From: Streptomyces liliiviolaceus
GTDB taxonomy: Bacteria; Actinomycetota; Actinomycetes; Streptomycetales; Streptomycetaceae
Assembly (NCBI RefSeq): GCF_018070025.1
Contig: NZ_JAGPYQ010000001.1
Location: 1,426,001-1,490,000, forward strand
DNA length: 64,000 nucleotides
Direction of reading: 5' to 3'
Of this stretch, positions 25,037-33,563 are shown piece by piece; within the stretch, counting starts at the first letter, position 1, and each line of letters starts with the position of its first letter. The translations under genes were made by a program, and so were the position numbers. Under the pieces are notes generated by a model. It saw only the letters and a list, made by a program, of their open reading frames with translations. It had not been told where the DNA came from and searched no databases.

Positions 25037-25696
25037 TCAGGCGGCCTTCGGGGCGAGCTGCTCGGCGAGGGTCCGGCCCTTGGCGGCCGCGTCCTCAAGG
25101 GCCTTGTCGCGGGACGCCTCGAAGAGCGGGACCAGGTCGGCCAGCGCCGGCATGTGCGGGGCCATCGTGAGCTCCGGGACGATGAATTCGACGTCCAGGC
25201 CGAGCATGTCCTTCAGGACGGCCCCCAGGTAGTTCTGCACGTACTCGTAGCCCTCGCGGGGCGTGCCCGGCCCGTAGGCGCCGCCGCGGCTGGCCACGAC
25301 GGTGACCGGGGTGCCCTTGGCGGACTGGGTCTCGCCCGCGGTGCGGCCGACGACGATCACGTTGTCCAGCCACGCCTTCAGGGTCGACGGGATCGAGAAG
25401 TTGTACATGGGCGCGCCGATCAGGACGGCGTCCGCCTGCTCCAGCTCCTCGATGAACTCCAGGCGCGCGGCGAAGGCCGCGGCCTGCTCCGGGGTGTGCG
25501 CCGACGGATCGGCGAAGACGGCGCTGTGGGCGTCGGCGGTGATGTGCGGGACCGGGTGCGCGGAGAGGTCGCGGTAGACCACGGTGCCCTCCGGGTGCTG
25601 CTCCTCCCAGGCCTTGCGGAAGGCGTCCGTGACGGAGCGGGACGCCGAGGCGGAACCGGGAAGGACGGACGAGTCCACGTGCAGCAGGGTGGCCAT
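25037..25696 (-). CDS. azoR: FMN-dependent NADH-azoreductase
   Basis: 219 residues of the flavodoxin-fold AzoR/AcpD family: LLHVDSSVLPGSASASRSV (FMN phosphate binding), GAPMYNFSIPSTLKAWLD, then SRGGAYGPGTPREGYEYV. These enzymes reduce quinones and azo compounds with NADH. Start ATG with GGAG seven bases upstream is preferred over two earlier in-frame ATGs. Divergently transcribed from an HxlR regulator across a 196-base gap, the usual arrangement for quinone- or electrophile-responsive control. Confidence 0.95.
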   Translation of the reverse strand: MATLLHVDSSVLPGSASASRSVTDAFRKAWEEQHPEGTVVYRDLSAHPVPHITADAHSAVFADPSAHTPEQAAAFAARLEFIEELEQADAVLIGAPMYNFSIPSTLKAWLDNVIVVGRTAGETQSAKGTPVTVVASRGGAYGPGTPREGYEYVQNYLGAVLKDMLGLDVEFIVPELTMAPHMPALADLVPLFEASRDKALEDAAAKGRTLAEQLAPKAA

Positions 25697-25861
25697 GGGG
25701 TTCTCCATTTGAGGTGTTCGGCGCATCGGGTTGCGGGCGTTCGCAGGGGTGCGCGCACCGCAGAGGGCGCGGTTGTCGTGGGCGATCCGGGTCAGGGCCC
25801 GCCCACGGCTTCGCTTTTTCGTTCGTAACTATGAATAACACAGGAGCTTACTTTTTTTCAT

Positions 25862-25873
25862 CCCCGTACGGGG
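25862..25873. promoter_or_regulatory. Palindrome before hxlR-type gene, candidate operator
   Basis: CCCCGTACGGGG is a perfect 12-bp palindrome 19 bases before the regulator's ATG. Just left lies an AT-rich tract (GTAACTATGAATAACAC and TTACTTTTTTT), the probable divergent promoter. GTAAC / CTTAC half sites resemble HxlR-type boxes. Confidence 0.45.
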
Positions 25874-25892
25874 CGGCAAGTACCCTGAAGGC

Positions 25893-26264
25893 ATGGCGGT
25901 CCAGGAAAACCACGACGCTGCGTCGTGCAGACGGGTCGACGACGGCATCACCCGTGTCTTCCAGGTGATCGGAAAGCGCTGGACGGGCCCGATCGTGGCC
26001 GTGCTCATGCCGGCGCCCGTGCACTTCGCCGACCTGCGCCGGGCCATCCCCGGCATCAGCGAGCGGATGCTCTCCGATCGGCTCACCGAGCTGGCGGGCC
26101 TCGGAATCGTGGTGCGCGAGGTCGACGAGGGACCGCCGCTGCGCGTCTCCTACCGGCTGACGGAGGCCGGTTCCGCACTGGAGCCCTCGCTCAGGGAACT
26201 GGGCATGTGGGCGGAGAAGTACCTGCTGGAGGACGGCCGTTGCGCGGAGCAGTTCCGGAACTAG
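25893..26264 (+). CDS. HxlR/MarR-type winged-helix regulator
   Basis: 123 residues: CRRVDDGITRVFQVIGKRWTG is the HxlR N-terminus with its conserved Cys (residue 12), followed by winged HTH FADLRRAIPGISERMLSDRL and the wing PLRVSYRLTEAG. Related YodB/HypR/QorR proteins sense quinones or oxidants through that Cys and repress azoreductase or quinone reductase genes. The divergent azoR is the likely target. A second Cys sits near the C-terminus (GRCAEQF). Confidence 0.94.
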   Translation: MAVQENHDAASCRRVDDGITRVFQVIGKRWTGPIVAVLMPAPVHFADLRRAIPGISERMLSDRLTELAGLGIVVREVDEGPPLRVSYRLTEAGSALEPSLRELGMWAEKYLLEDGRCAEQFRN

Positions 26265-26305
26265 CGAAGTGGTCCGGGGCTCTTCCTCCCCGTTGAGCTG
26301 CGGTG

Positions 26306-26332
26306 TTTTCCACAGGCGCGGAGTTGTCCACA
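26306..26332 (+). other. Pair of DnaA boxes
   Basis: TTTTCCACA (26306-26314) and TTGTCCACA (26324-26332), same orientation, 18 bases apart, between the HxlR gene and the DUF2252 gene. Confidence 0.6.
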
Positions 26333-26406
26333 GGGGCTCACGCGAATCGGCGCCCGGCGGTACGGTCGTCCCGAGTTGATGTTCGGGTGCGGGGGAGGCG
26401 GTTCGA

Positions 26407-27867
26407 GTGAGTGAGACCGGTGGAGCGGTGACCGGGACGGCCGGAGCTACTGGAGCGGCCGGAGTCGCCGGAGTTGGCGGGACGGCGAGGATTCCGGCGG
26501 TGCGCGGATTCGCGCCGTGGCCCTCGGAGGACTCGGCCAAGAAAGAGGGCAAGGCCCTCAGGGCACGCGTCCCGCGCGGCGCGCACGCGTCGCTCGACAC
26601 GAACGGCGACCGCCCGGACGCGGTGACGGCCGTGGAGGAGTCCGGCCGGGGCCGGATCGCCGAGCTCACACCGATACGGGTGGGCAGGATGGCGGCCACG
26701 CCGTTCGCCTTCCTGCGCGGTTCGGCCGGCCTCATGGCCTACGACCTGGCGCGTACGCCCGTGACGGGCATCGGCGCCCAGATCTGCGGCGACGCGCACG
26801 CGGGCAACTTCGGTCTGTACGGGGACGCGCGCGGCGGCCTCGTCATCGACCTGAACGACTTCGACGAGACGGTGCGCGGACCGTGGGAGTGGGACCTCAA
26901 GCGACTGGCGACCTCGCTGGTGCTCGCCGCGCGCGAGGCGGGAGCGGACGAGGACACCTGCCGCAAGGCCGCGCACTTCACGGCCGGCTCCTACCGGCGC
27001 ACGATGCGGCTGCTCGCCAAGCTCCCGGCCCTGGACGCGTGGAACGCCATCGCGGACGAGGAGTTGGTCTCCCACACGGACGCGCACGACCTGCTCGGCA
27101 CCCTGGAGCGGGTCGCGGAGAAGGCGCGGTCCAACACCAGCGGACGGTTCGCGGCCAAGTCGACGGAGGCCGTCGAGGGCGGCGGGCGCCACTTCGTAGA
27201 CGCCCCGCCGGTGCTGCGCCGCGTCCCGGACGGCGAGGCCACGGCGGTGGCGCTGGCCCTGGAGGAGTACCTGGGCACGCTCTCCCCGGACCGGCTCCCG
27301 CTCCTCGCGCAGTACGCGGTGCACGATGTCGCCTTCCGGGTGGTCGGCACCGGCAGCGTGGGCACCCGGTCGTACGTGGTGCTGCTGCTGGACCACCGTG
27401 ACGAGCCGCTCGTCCTCCAGGTGAAGGAGGCCCGCGCGTCCGTCCTGGTCCCGCATCTGAAGACGGCGGGTCTCCCGCTGCCGGAGGCCGAGCACGAGGG
27501 CCGCCGGGTCGTCCTCGGCCAGAAGCGCATGCAGGTCGTCAGCGACAACCTCCTGGGGTGGACCACGGTCGACGGACGCCCCTTCCAGGTGCGGCAGTTC
27601 CGCAACCGCAAGGGCAGCGTGGACCCCGCGGCGTTGGCCGCGGACCAGATAGACGACTACGCGCGGATGACGGGGGCGCTGCTGGCGCGGGCCCACGCGC
27701 ACAGCGCCGATCCGCGGTTGGTCTCGGGCTACTGCGGCAAGAACGAGGAGCTGGACGAGGCGATAGCCGACTTCTCGGTGGCGTACGCGGACCGGACCGA
27801 GGCCGACCACGCGGAGCTGGTGACGGCCGTGCGCTCGGGCCGGATCGCGGGGGAGCTGGGGGTCTGA
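26407..27867 (+). CDS. DUF2252 family protein
   Basis: 486 residues from GTG with GGGGGAGG upstream. After a Gly/Ala-rich leader, the DUF2252 core shows MAATPFAFLRGSAGLMAYDL, QICGDAHAGNFG, VIDLNDFDETVRGPWEWDLKR and, late, YARMTGALLARAHAHS. The GDxHxxNFG / DFDET pattern resembles the catalytic and metal-binding loops of aminoglycoside-phosphotransferase or kinase folds, so a phosphotransferase-like activity is plausible but undemonstrated as far as I know. A DnaA-box pair lies in its promoter region. Confidence 0.9.
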   Translation: MSETGGAVTGTAGATGAAGVAGVGGTARIPAVRGFAPWPSEDSAKKEGKALRARVPRGAHASLDTNGDRPDAVTAVEESGRGRIAELTPIRVGRMAATPFAFLRGSAGLMAYDLARTPVTGIGAQICGDAHAGNFGLYGDARGGLVIDLNDFDETVRGPWEWDLKRLATSLVLAAREAGADEDTCRKAAHFTAGSYRRTMRLLAKLPALDAWNAIADEELVSHTDAHDLLGTLERVAEKARSNTSGRFAAKSTEAVEGGGRHFVDAPPVLRRVPDGEATAVALALEEYLGTLSPDRLPLLAQYAVHDVAFRVVGTGSVGTRSYVVLLLDHRDEPLVLQVKEARASVLVPHLKTAGLPLPEAEHEGRRVVLGQKRMQVVSDNLLGWTTVDGRPFQVRQFRNRKGSVDPAALAADQIDDYARMTGALLARAHAHSADPRLVSGYCGKNEELDEAIADFSVAYADRTEADHAELVTAVRSGRIAGELGV

Positions 27868-27956
27868 CGGGCCGCGGGCCGCTCTCGCGCGCACTGCCTC
27901 AGCTTCGGCCGGGGCAGGTTCGGGTGGCCGGTGGAGCTGTGGCCTAGGCTGGACGG

Positions 27957-29129
27957 GTGACGACCCCGGAAGCTGAGCAGTCCCCGTCCGAGCCGCCGTC
28001 CGAGCCCTCCGCGGAGCCGGTCGCCGGTGAATCGCGTGCCGGTGCGGCCGGTGCCGAGGAGGCCCACGCCGGAGCGGGGGCCGAGTCGCCTGCCGGCGGG
28101 GGTGCCGACGCGGGCGCCGAGCCGGCTGCCGCGGCCGGTGGAGCCGGTACCGAGGCCGATGCCGAGGTCAGTGCAGAGGCCGGTGCGAAGTCGGTCGATG
28201 AGGCCGGCGCCGAGTCGGTCGGTGAGGCCGGTGCTGCCTCGGGCACAGGCACGGACTCGGACGCAGACTCGGACGCCGGTGCGTCGGCGGGTGCGGGTGC
28301 CGTCGGGGGCGACGAGCCCGTGGGCGGTGCCGTGAGTGACGGGGGCGAGCGGCCCGAGGAGCGGCTTGAGCGGGCCGTGCGCGCGGCCGAGCAGGCGTTG
28401 ATCGAGTTCGAGATCGCGGTGGAGACGTTCCGGGTCGAGGTGGAGAACTTCTCCCGGCTGCACCACCAGCGGCTCGGCCCGATGTACTCGCGGCTCGACG
28501 AGCTGGAGGCGCAGATCGCCGAGGCGCGGGCCGCGAGCACCGGTGACCCGGAGGACGTGCGCAAGGCGAAGGAGGCCCGGGCCAGGGTCATGCCGATGCC
28601 GGGCATAGAGGAGCTGTTCCACGACTGGCTCGACTCGGACGGACTGTCCCCGGAGGCCTCGGCCATGCTGACCGAGCAGCCGGTGCGTCCGCCGCAGCGG
28701 GTGCGGCCGAGCGACGAGGCCCGCAAGCTCTACCGGGAGCTCGTCCGCAAGGCGCACCCCGACCTGGCGCAGGACGACGCGGAGCGCGCGCGGCGCGACG
28801 AGTTCATCTCCCGCGTCAACGCCGCCTACGGCCGTGGGGACGAGGCCCTGCTCCGAGAGCTGTCCGAGGAGTGGGCCGCGGGACCGGTCGCGGAGGAGTG
28901 GCGGCCGAGCCGTAGCGAGGAGCTCTACGCCCGTCTCGAATGGCTCGCGCAGCGCAAGGAACTGCTCGCCCTCGTGGCCCGCGAGCTGGAGGAGAGCGCG
29001 ATCGGCGGGATGCTCAAGATCGCGCCGGACGATCCCGACCGGCTGCTGGAGGAGATCGCCGAGCAGCTGCTCGCGCAGGTGAGCGAGCGGGAAGCGGAGC
29101 TGGCGGGTCTGCTCGGCAGCGGTGCCTGA
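27957..29129 (+). CDS. J-domain-like protein with acidic low-complexity N-terminus
   Basis: 390 residues. The first 115 are nearly all Ala, Glu, Gly, Asp and Ser in irregular repeats (EAGAESVGEAG.., TDSDADSDAG), certainly disordered. A helical segment (RAVRAAEQALIEFEIAVETF..) predicts a coiled coil. Near residue 245-290, KLYRELVRKAHPDLAQDD carries the HPD motif of J domains, followed by a helix with INAAYGRGDE. J domains stimulate DnaK-type chaperones. The helical C-terminus is unassigned. The GTG start lacks a strong ribosome binding site. I recall homologues annotated simply as J-domain protein. Confidence 0.8.
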   Translation: MTTPEAEQSPSEPPSEPSAEPVAGESRAGAAGAEEAHAGAGAESPAGGGADAGAEPAAAAGGAGTEADAEVSAEAGAKSVDEAGAESVGEAGAASGTGTDSDADSDAGASAGAGAVGGDEPVGGAVSDGGERPEERLERAVRAAEQALIEFEIAVETFRVEVENFSRLHHQRLGPMYSRLDELEAQIAEARAASTGDPEDVRKAKEARARVMPMPGIEELFHDWLDSDGLSPEASAMLTEQPVRPPQRVRPSDEARKLYRELVRKAHPDLAQDDAERARRDEFISRVNAAYGRGDEALLRELSEEWAAGPVAEEWRPSRSEELYARLEWLAQRKELLALVARELEESAIGGMLKIAPDDPDRLLEEIAEQLLAQVSEREAELAGLLGSGA

Positions 29130-29172
29130 TCCCTCCGGTCCCGGGGCGACGGGTGTGCTGCTCTCCGCGGGC

Positions 29173-29226
29173 CGGTGAGGGCTGGTCGCGCGGTTGCCCG
29201 CGCCCCTGAACGGCGGGGGCGCGCCC
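29173..29226 (+). repeat. Dispersed intergenic repeat, copy 2
   Basis: GAGGGCTGGTCGCGCGGTTG.. variant with CCCGCGCCCCTGAA, followed by a G/C-rich hairpin tail. Confidence 0.6.
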
Positions 29227-29243
29227 CTTGGTAGCGTCGGGCC

Positions 29244-29591
29244 ATGAGTTTCGGAGCTGGTGTGCCCACGGTCGAGGTCGGAGATCTCGCGGACGGAGAC
29301 TTCCTGCTGGACGTCCGGGAGGACGACGAGTGGCAGGCGGGTCACGCCGAAGGGGCCCTGCACATCCCCATCAGTGAATTCGTGGCCCGCTACGGCGAGT
29401 TGACCGAGGCGGCCCCGCAGGACGGCAGGGTCAACGTGATCTGCCGTTCCGGCGGCCGGTCGGCGCAGGTCGCCATGTATCTGAACCAGCAGGGCGTCGA
29501 CGCGGTGAACGTCGCCGGCGGCATGCAGGTCTGGGCGGCCAAGGGCCGCCCGGTGGTGAACACCGAGGGGCAGCCGGGGTTCGTGCTGTAG
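29244..29591 (+). CDS. Rhodanese-like domain protein
   Basis: A 115-residue single rhodanese domain: LLDVREDDEWQAGHAEGALHIP, then the active-site loop CRSGGRS with catalytic Cys, and AVNVAGGMQVWAAKG. Single-domain rhodaneses carry sulfur as a Cys persulfide. Partner unknown. ATG start; promoter would lie in the repeat-containing gap. Confidence 0.95.
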   Translation: MSFGAGVPTVEVGDLADGDFLLDVREDDEWQAGHAEGALHIPISEFVARYGELTEAAPQDGRVNVICRSGGRSAQVAMYLNQQGVDAVNVAGGMQVWAAKGRPVVNTEGQPGFVL

Positions 29592-29707
29592 CGGACCCAC
29601 GGTTTCCCCGGGGAGCCCCCGGCGTTCGCGAGTCCTGGCTTCGGATCTCGGACCAGGGCTCGGCCGTTTGGCCGTTCAGTCGCTCGCTCGGCCGCTCGGT
29701 CAGCCGG

Positions 29708-30844
29708 TCAACCCAGGGGATGGGCCGCCAGCAGGTCGCCCAGCGCCTCCTCGTGTGCCGCCGCCGGGCCGAGCGACAGCTCCAGATGCTTGGCCCAGGC
29801 GTGGTACCGGTGCAGCGAGTAGTCGGTGTCCGCGCCGAAGCCCCCGTGCAGATGCTGCGCGGTCTGCACGACCCGGCGTACGCCCTCGGAGGCCCAGACC
29901 TTGGCGACGGCCACGTCACCGGACGCGGGCAGCGCTCCGCCCGCTCCCGTGCTGATCCGCCACGCGGCCTGCCAGAGGGTCGCCTCCATCGCGCGCAGAT
30001 CGATGTAGCGGTCGGCGGCCTGCACGGCCACGGCCTGGAACGTGGCGACCGGGTGGCCGAACTGCTCCCGCTTGCCGGTGTATTCGCTCGTCATGCCGAG
30101 GACCCGCTCGCCCAGTCCGAGGGCCAGCGCACACGTTCCGGTGGCGAGCAGATTCCGCAGCCACTCCCAGGCACCGTCGGCGTCGATGACGTCACGGGCG
30201 GGGATCCGTACGGAATCCAGGTGGAGTTCGCCGAGCAACTCGCCCGTCGTCGAGATCTGCTCGGCGAGCGTCGCGCCCTGGTGGTCACGGGGCACGAGGG
30301 CGAGTACGGAGCGGCCCGTGCCGGTGCTCAGGGCGGGTACGAGGACGAAGTCGGCGTTCCGCGCCCAGGGAACCGCCGTCTGCAGCCCGTCCAGCACCCA
30401 CGCGCCGTCCTCCTGCCGTGCGGTCACGGCGAGTTCGGCGCCGTCGTGTCCGGTCCGCCCGTTGGCGGCGACCGTCAGGACCAGTTCGCCCCGGCCGGCC
30501 CGTACGAGCAGATCGGCCTGCAACTCCTCGCCGCCGTAGGTCTGTACGGCCACGGTGGCCGCCGTGCTCTCCAGCAGCGGAACCCGGGCGAGTACCTTCG
30601 CCGACTCCCGCAGCACCAGGCACAGGGCGACGGCGTCCAGACCGGCGCCGCCGTGGCGGTCGTCTAGCAGCAGGCTCAGCAGGTCCGCGTCGGCGAGCCG
30701 GGACCACAGCGCACGGTCGAAGTCGTCCGCGACGGCGCCCGCGGTGAGCGCGGGACTCGGTACGCCGTCCGGCGCGACCCCCGCGAAGACCGCCTTCGCC
30801 GCCTCCACGGCCGCCTGCTGTTCCTCGGTGAAGGTGAAGTCCAC
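29708..30844 (-). CDS. Acyl-CoA dehydrogenase (FadE-like)
   Basis: 378 residues from GTG (GGGAGG ten bases before): DFTFTEEQQAAVEAAKAVF, DRHGGAGLDAVALCLVLRE, VLALVPRDHQ.., LALGLGERVLGMTSEYTGKREQFGHPVATFQ and QHLHGGFGADTDYSLHRYHAWAK. This is the FAD-dependent acyl-CoA dehydrogenase fold. The catalytic Glu at the usual C-terminal place is not clear, as in one half of the heteromeric steroid side-chain dehydrogenases (ChsE type). A KstR-type operator lies 52 bases upstream, supporting a role in steroid or similar acyl-CoA oxidation. It stands alone, convergent with the rhodanese gene. Confidence 0.9.
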   Translation of the reverse strand: MDFTFTEEQQAAVEAAKAVFAGVAPDGVPSPALTAGAVADDFDRALWSRLADADLLSLLLDDRHGGAGLDAVALCLVLRESAKVLARVPLLESTAATVAVQTYGGEELQADLLVRAGRGELVLTVAANGRTGHDGAELAVTARQEDGAWVLDGLQTAVPWARNADFVLVPALSTGTGRSVLALVPRDHQGATLAEQISTTGELLGELHLDSVRIPARDVIDADGAWEWLRNLLATGTCALALGLGERVLGMTSEYTGKREQFGHPVATFQAVAVQAADRYIDLRAMEATLWQAAWRISTGAGGALPASGDVAVAKVWASEGVRRVVQTAQHLHGGFGADTDYSLHRYHAWAKHLELSLGPAAAHEEALGDLLAAHPLG

Positions 30845-30895
30845 GGTCCCGTCCTCCCGGTCGGTCTGACGCGTCGGTCCGGCGGAGCGACAAGA

Positions 30896-30909
30896 TAGAA
30901 CAGGTTCTA
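30896..30909. promoter_or_regulatory. KstR-type operator before acyl-CoA dehydrogenase gene
   Basis: TAGAAC-AG-GTTCTA is a perfect palindrome and fits TNNAACNNGTTNNA, the motif I recall for the TetR-family cholesterol regulator KstR. The site is in the promoter region of the leftward gene. Confidence 0.6.
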
Positions 30910-31064
30910 CAAAAAGGGAACGACGGCGGGCCGTAAGGTGTCCACCGCTCCGCCGTGCCCCCTGGGCTGTGCCGGGCGTGTGGGGCTGAGTACCGTTCCG
31001 GTGCGGCCGTCGCCGTCGCGGCACGGGCGACGACAATCGGGCAGACATGGGGAAACGGGGCGCA

Positions 31065-31976
31065 ATGGATGCGTACGACGAGGGCGCGGACGCCCGTCCC
31101 GTGGCGGGCGAGCCCCCGGAGGCTCCCTCGCCCACCGCCGCGCCCACCGCAGTGCCCGCCGCCGCGCCCGCCCCGGGCCCGCTCCCGGCCGACCCCCCTC
31201 CCTCGGACTCCCCTCCCCCCGACGGCCCTCCCTCCGCCGGTTCTCCCCCTGCCGGACCTCCCCTTGCCGGACCTCCTCCTGCCGGTTCTCCTCCCGTGGG
31301 CATCGCCGCGCTCTCCCTCCCCTTCCAGATCGCCGCGGCTCTCGCGTTCGCGCTCGTCGCGCTGGTCGCCTGTGTGCACCTCGGCATGGTCTTCCTGCAT
31401 GTCGCGCCGTCGAACACGGTCACCAAGCAGCACGGGCAGGCGATCGACGAGTGGATCTACCCGGAGTTCGAGCAGAACTGGAAACTCTTCGCGCCCAACC
31501 CGCTGCAGCAGAACATCGCGGTCCAGGTCCGGGCCGAGGTGAAGGGCACGGACGGCGCCATCAGGACGACCCGCTGGTACGACCTCTCCGCGCTGGACGG
31601 CCGGGCCATCGACGGCAACCTGCTGCCCAGCCACACCCAGCAGAACGAACTGCGCCGGGCCTGGGACTTCTTCACCGCCACGCACGACAACGCGAACCGT
31701 CCGAACGGTCTGCGCGGCGATCTCTCCGAGCGCTATCTGCGCCGCATCGCGGTTCTGCGCCTCGACCGTGAGGGGGCGGGCGGCCGGGGCGCCGTCGTCC
31801 AGCAGGTCCAGGTCCGTTCCCGTACGACCAACGTGCCGCCACCGGAGTGGAGCCAGGAGCAGGTGTCCGACAAGCCCGTCCTGCGCCAGCTGCCCTGGTG
31901 GCCGCTGTCCGACACCGACCGGGCGGCCGGGACCCGGCCCGTGGACTCTGCGGAAACGGCGGCGAGCGCCCGATGA
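31065..31976 (+). CDS. DUF5819 family membrane protein
   Basis: 303 residues from the ATG with GGGG seven to eight bases before; another ATG lies 18 bases up. A Pro/Ala/Gly-rich cytosolic stretch with decapeptide-like repeats (PPAGPPLAGPPPAGSPP) precedes a transmembrane helix (IAAALAFALVALVACVHLGMVFL). The DUF5819 extracytoplasmic domain follows (WIYPEFEQNWKLFAPNPLQQN, RAWDFFTATHDN). Its stop overlaps the start of the HTTM gene by four bases. In other genomes this pair occurs together; I know of no demonstrated function. Confidence 0.88.
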   Translation: MDAYDEGADARPVAGEPPEAPSPTAAPTAVPAAAPAPGPLPADPPPSDSPPPDGPPSAGSPPAGPPLAGPPPAGSPPVGIAALSLPFQIAAALAFALVALVACVHLGMVFLHVAPSNTVTKQHGQAIDEWIYPEFEQNWKLFAPNPLQQNIAVQVRAEVKGTDGAIRTTRWYDLSALDGRAIDGNLLPSHTQQNELRRAWDFFTATHDNANRPNGLRGDLSERYLRRIAVLRLDREGAGGRGAVVQQVQVRSRTTNVPPPEWSQEQVSDKPVLRQLPWWPLSDTDRAAGTRPVDSAETAASAR

Positions 31977-33553
31977 GCGACGACGAGAGCACCCCGGTGA
32001 GCGATCAGGACAGCGGTCCGGCGAGGGATCAGGACAGCGGTCCGGCGAAGGGTCAGGACAGCGGTCCGGCGAAGGGTCAGGACAGCGGTCCGGCGAAGGA
32101 TCACGACGACGCCCCCGTGAGCGACCGGCCCGGCACCTCGGTGGGTGCCCCGGAGCCACGGCCGGCGCGCAATGCCGGTCGGGAACGGCTGGCCGGACGG
32201 ATCAGCCGTTTCGACCGCACGCACCGGCTCGACCGCAAGCTGGGGCACGCCGTCTCGCGTCTCACCGGGCAGGCGCTGGGGCCCTACCAGACCGCGGTGA
32301 TCCGCATAGGTTTCGCCGGGACCTGGCTGCTCTTCCTGTTGCGGGAGTTCCCGCACCGCCAGGAGATGTACGGGCCCGACGGACCCTGGAGCTGGGACCT
32401 GGCCCAGCAGCTCATCGCGAGCAACCACGCCTTCACGGTCCTGATGTGGGCCGACAGCCAGGTCTGGTTCGAGATCGTCTTCGGGTTCGCCGTGCTCTCC
32501 GCGGCCCTGTTCATGCTCGGCTGGCGCACCCGCACCATGTCCGTGCTCTTCCTGCTCGGGGTGCTCTCCCTCCAGAACCGCAGCATCTTCATGGGGGACG
32601 GCGGCGACAACGTCATCCATCTGATGGCGATCTACCTGGTGTTCACCCGCTGCGGCCAGGTGTGGTCGCTGGACGCGCGGCGCGAGCGCCGGACGGCGGC
32701 GGCCCGCCCGCGTGACGGGGACGAGGGGCAGCCGGACCGGGTCGGTGTCGTTCTGTGGGCCGTGCTCGGCCTCGCCCTGACGGCCGCCACGCTCGCGGGG
32801 AAGATCGACGGCGGAACGCTGGGCGGCTGGCGGACGATCTACTGGGGACTGTGGGCGCTCCAGGCCCTGTGGTGGCTGGCCGGCCGGTACGCCGCGCGGA
32901 GCGACCAGCCACGGATCTTCCTCGACGTGGTCGCCAACCTCGTCCACAACGCGGCCCTCTTCGTGATCATGGCCGAGGCGTGTCTGATCTACGCGACCGC
33001 CGGCTGGTACAAGATCCAGGGCTCGCGCTGGCAGGACGGCACGGCCGTGTACTACCCGCTGCACCTGGACTACTTCTCCCCCTGGCCCGCCCTGTCCGAC
33101 CTCCTGTCCGCGAGCGGCACCATGGTGATGCTGGTGACGTACGGGACGGTGGTCGCGCAGGTCGCCTTCCCCTTCACCCTCTTCAACCGGCGGGTGAAGA
33201 ACGTCCTGCTGGCGATCATGATGACCGAGCACGCCGTGATCGCCGTGGTGCTGGGTCTGCCGTTCTTCTCCCTCGCGATGATCGCCGCCGACGCGGTCTT
33301 CCTGCCGACGTCCTTCCTGCGCCGGCTCGGCGGCTGGGCCGCCCGCGTGCGCGAGTGGCTGCTCTCCCGGCTCTCCAGGCTCTCCCGCGTCCTCCGCGTC
33401 TCCCGGTCCGGGCGCCTCGGGATAAGGCTCCCGGGGTCGCGCGAGAACTCCGGCGAGGACAACTCCGGCGAGGACTCCTCCGGCGACGGGTCGGGCGGCG
33501 AGGCGGGTGAGGGGGTCCGCGTCCCCCGGAGGAGGCCGATCACCCGCACGTAG
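31973..33553 (+). CDS. HTTM-domain membrane protein (vitamin K carboxylase-like fold)
   Basis: 526 residues. An N-terminal disordered tail contains four tandem DQDSGPAK-type octapeptides. Then come many transmembrane helices with HTTM-like phrases: ALGPYQTAVIRIGFAGTWLL, LLREFPHRQEMYGPDGPWSW, NRSIFMGDGGDNVIHLM and YKIQGSRWQDGTAVYYPLHLDYF. HTTM is the horizontally transferred transmembrane domain related to vitamin K-dependent gamma-carboxylase; its bacterial role is unknown. The tail is Arg/Ser rich with a GEDNSGEDSSGDGS acidic patch. Translationally coupled to the DUF5819 gene, suggesting a complex. Confidence 0.88.
   Translation: MSDDESTPVSDQDSGPARDQDSGPAKGQDSGPAKGQDSGPAKDHDDAPVSDRPGTSVGAPEPRPARNAGRERLAGRISRFDRTHRLDRKLGHAVSRLTGQALGPYQTAVIRIGFAGTWLLFLLREFPHRQEMYGPDGPWSWDLAQQLIASNHAFTVLMWADSQVWFEIVFGFAVLSAALFMLGWRTRTMSVLFLLGVLSLQNRSIFMGDGGDNVIHLMAIYLVFTRCGQVWSLDARRERRTAAARPRDGDEGQPDRVGVVLWAVLGLALTAATLAGKIDGGTLGGWRTIYWGLWALQALWWLAGRYAARSDQPRIFLDVVANLVHNAALFVIMAEACLIYATAGWYKIQGSRWQDGTAVYYPLHLDYFSPWPALSDLLSASGTMVMLVTYGTVVAQVAFPFTLFNRRVKNVLLAIMMTEHAVIAVVLGLPFFSLAMIAADAVFLPTSFLRRLGGWAARVREWLLSRLSRLSRVLRVSRSGRLGIRLPGSRENSGEDNSGEDSSGDGSGGEAGEGVRVPRRRPITRT
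32003..32098 (+). repeat. Tandem repeat, four 24-bp units
   Basis: Unit GATCAGGACAGCGGTCCGGC plus GAAG, units 3 and 4 identical, others with one or two changes. In frame inside the HTTM gene, encoding DQDSGPAR/K octapeptides. Confidence 0.9.
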
Positions 33554-33563
33554 GCTTCACGGC

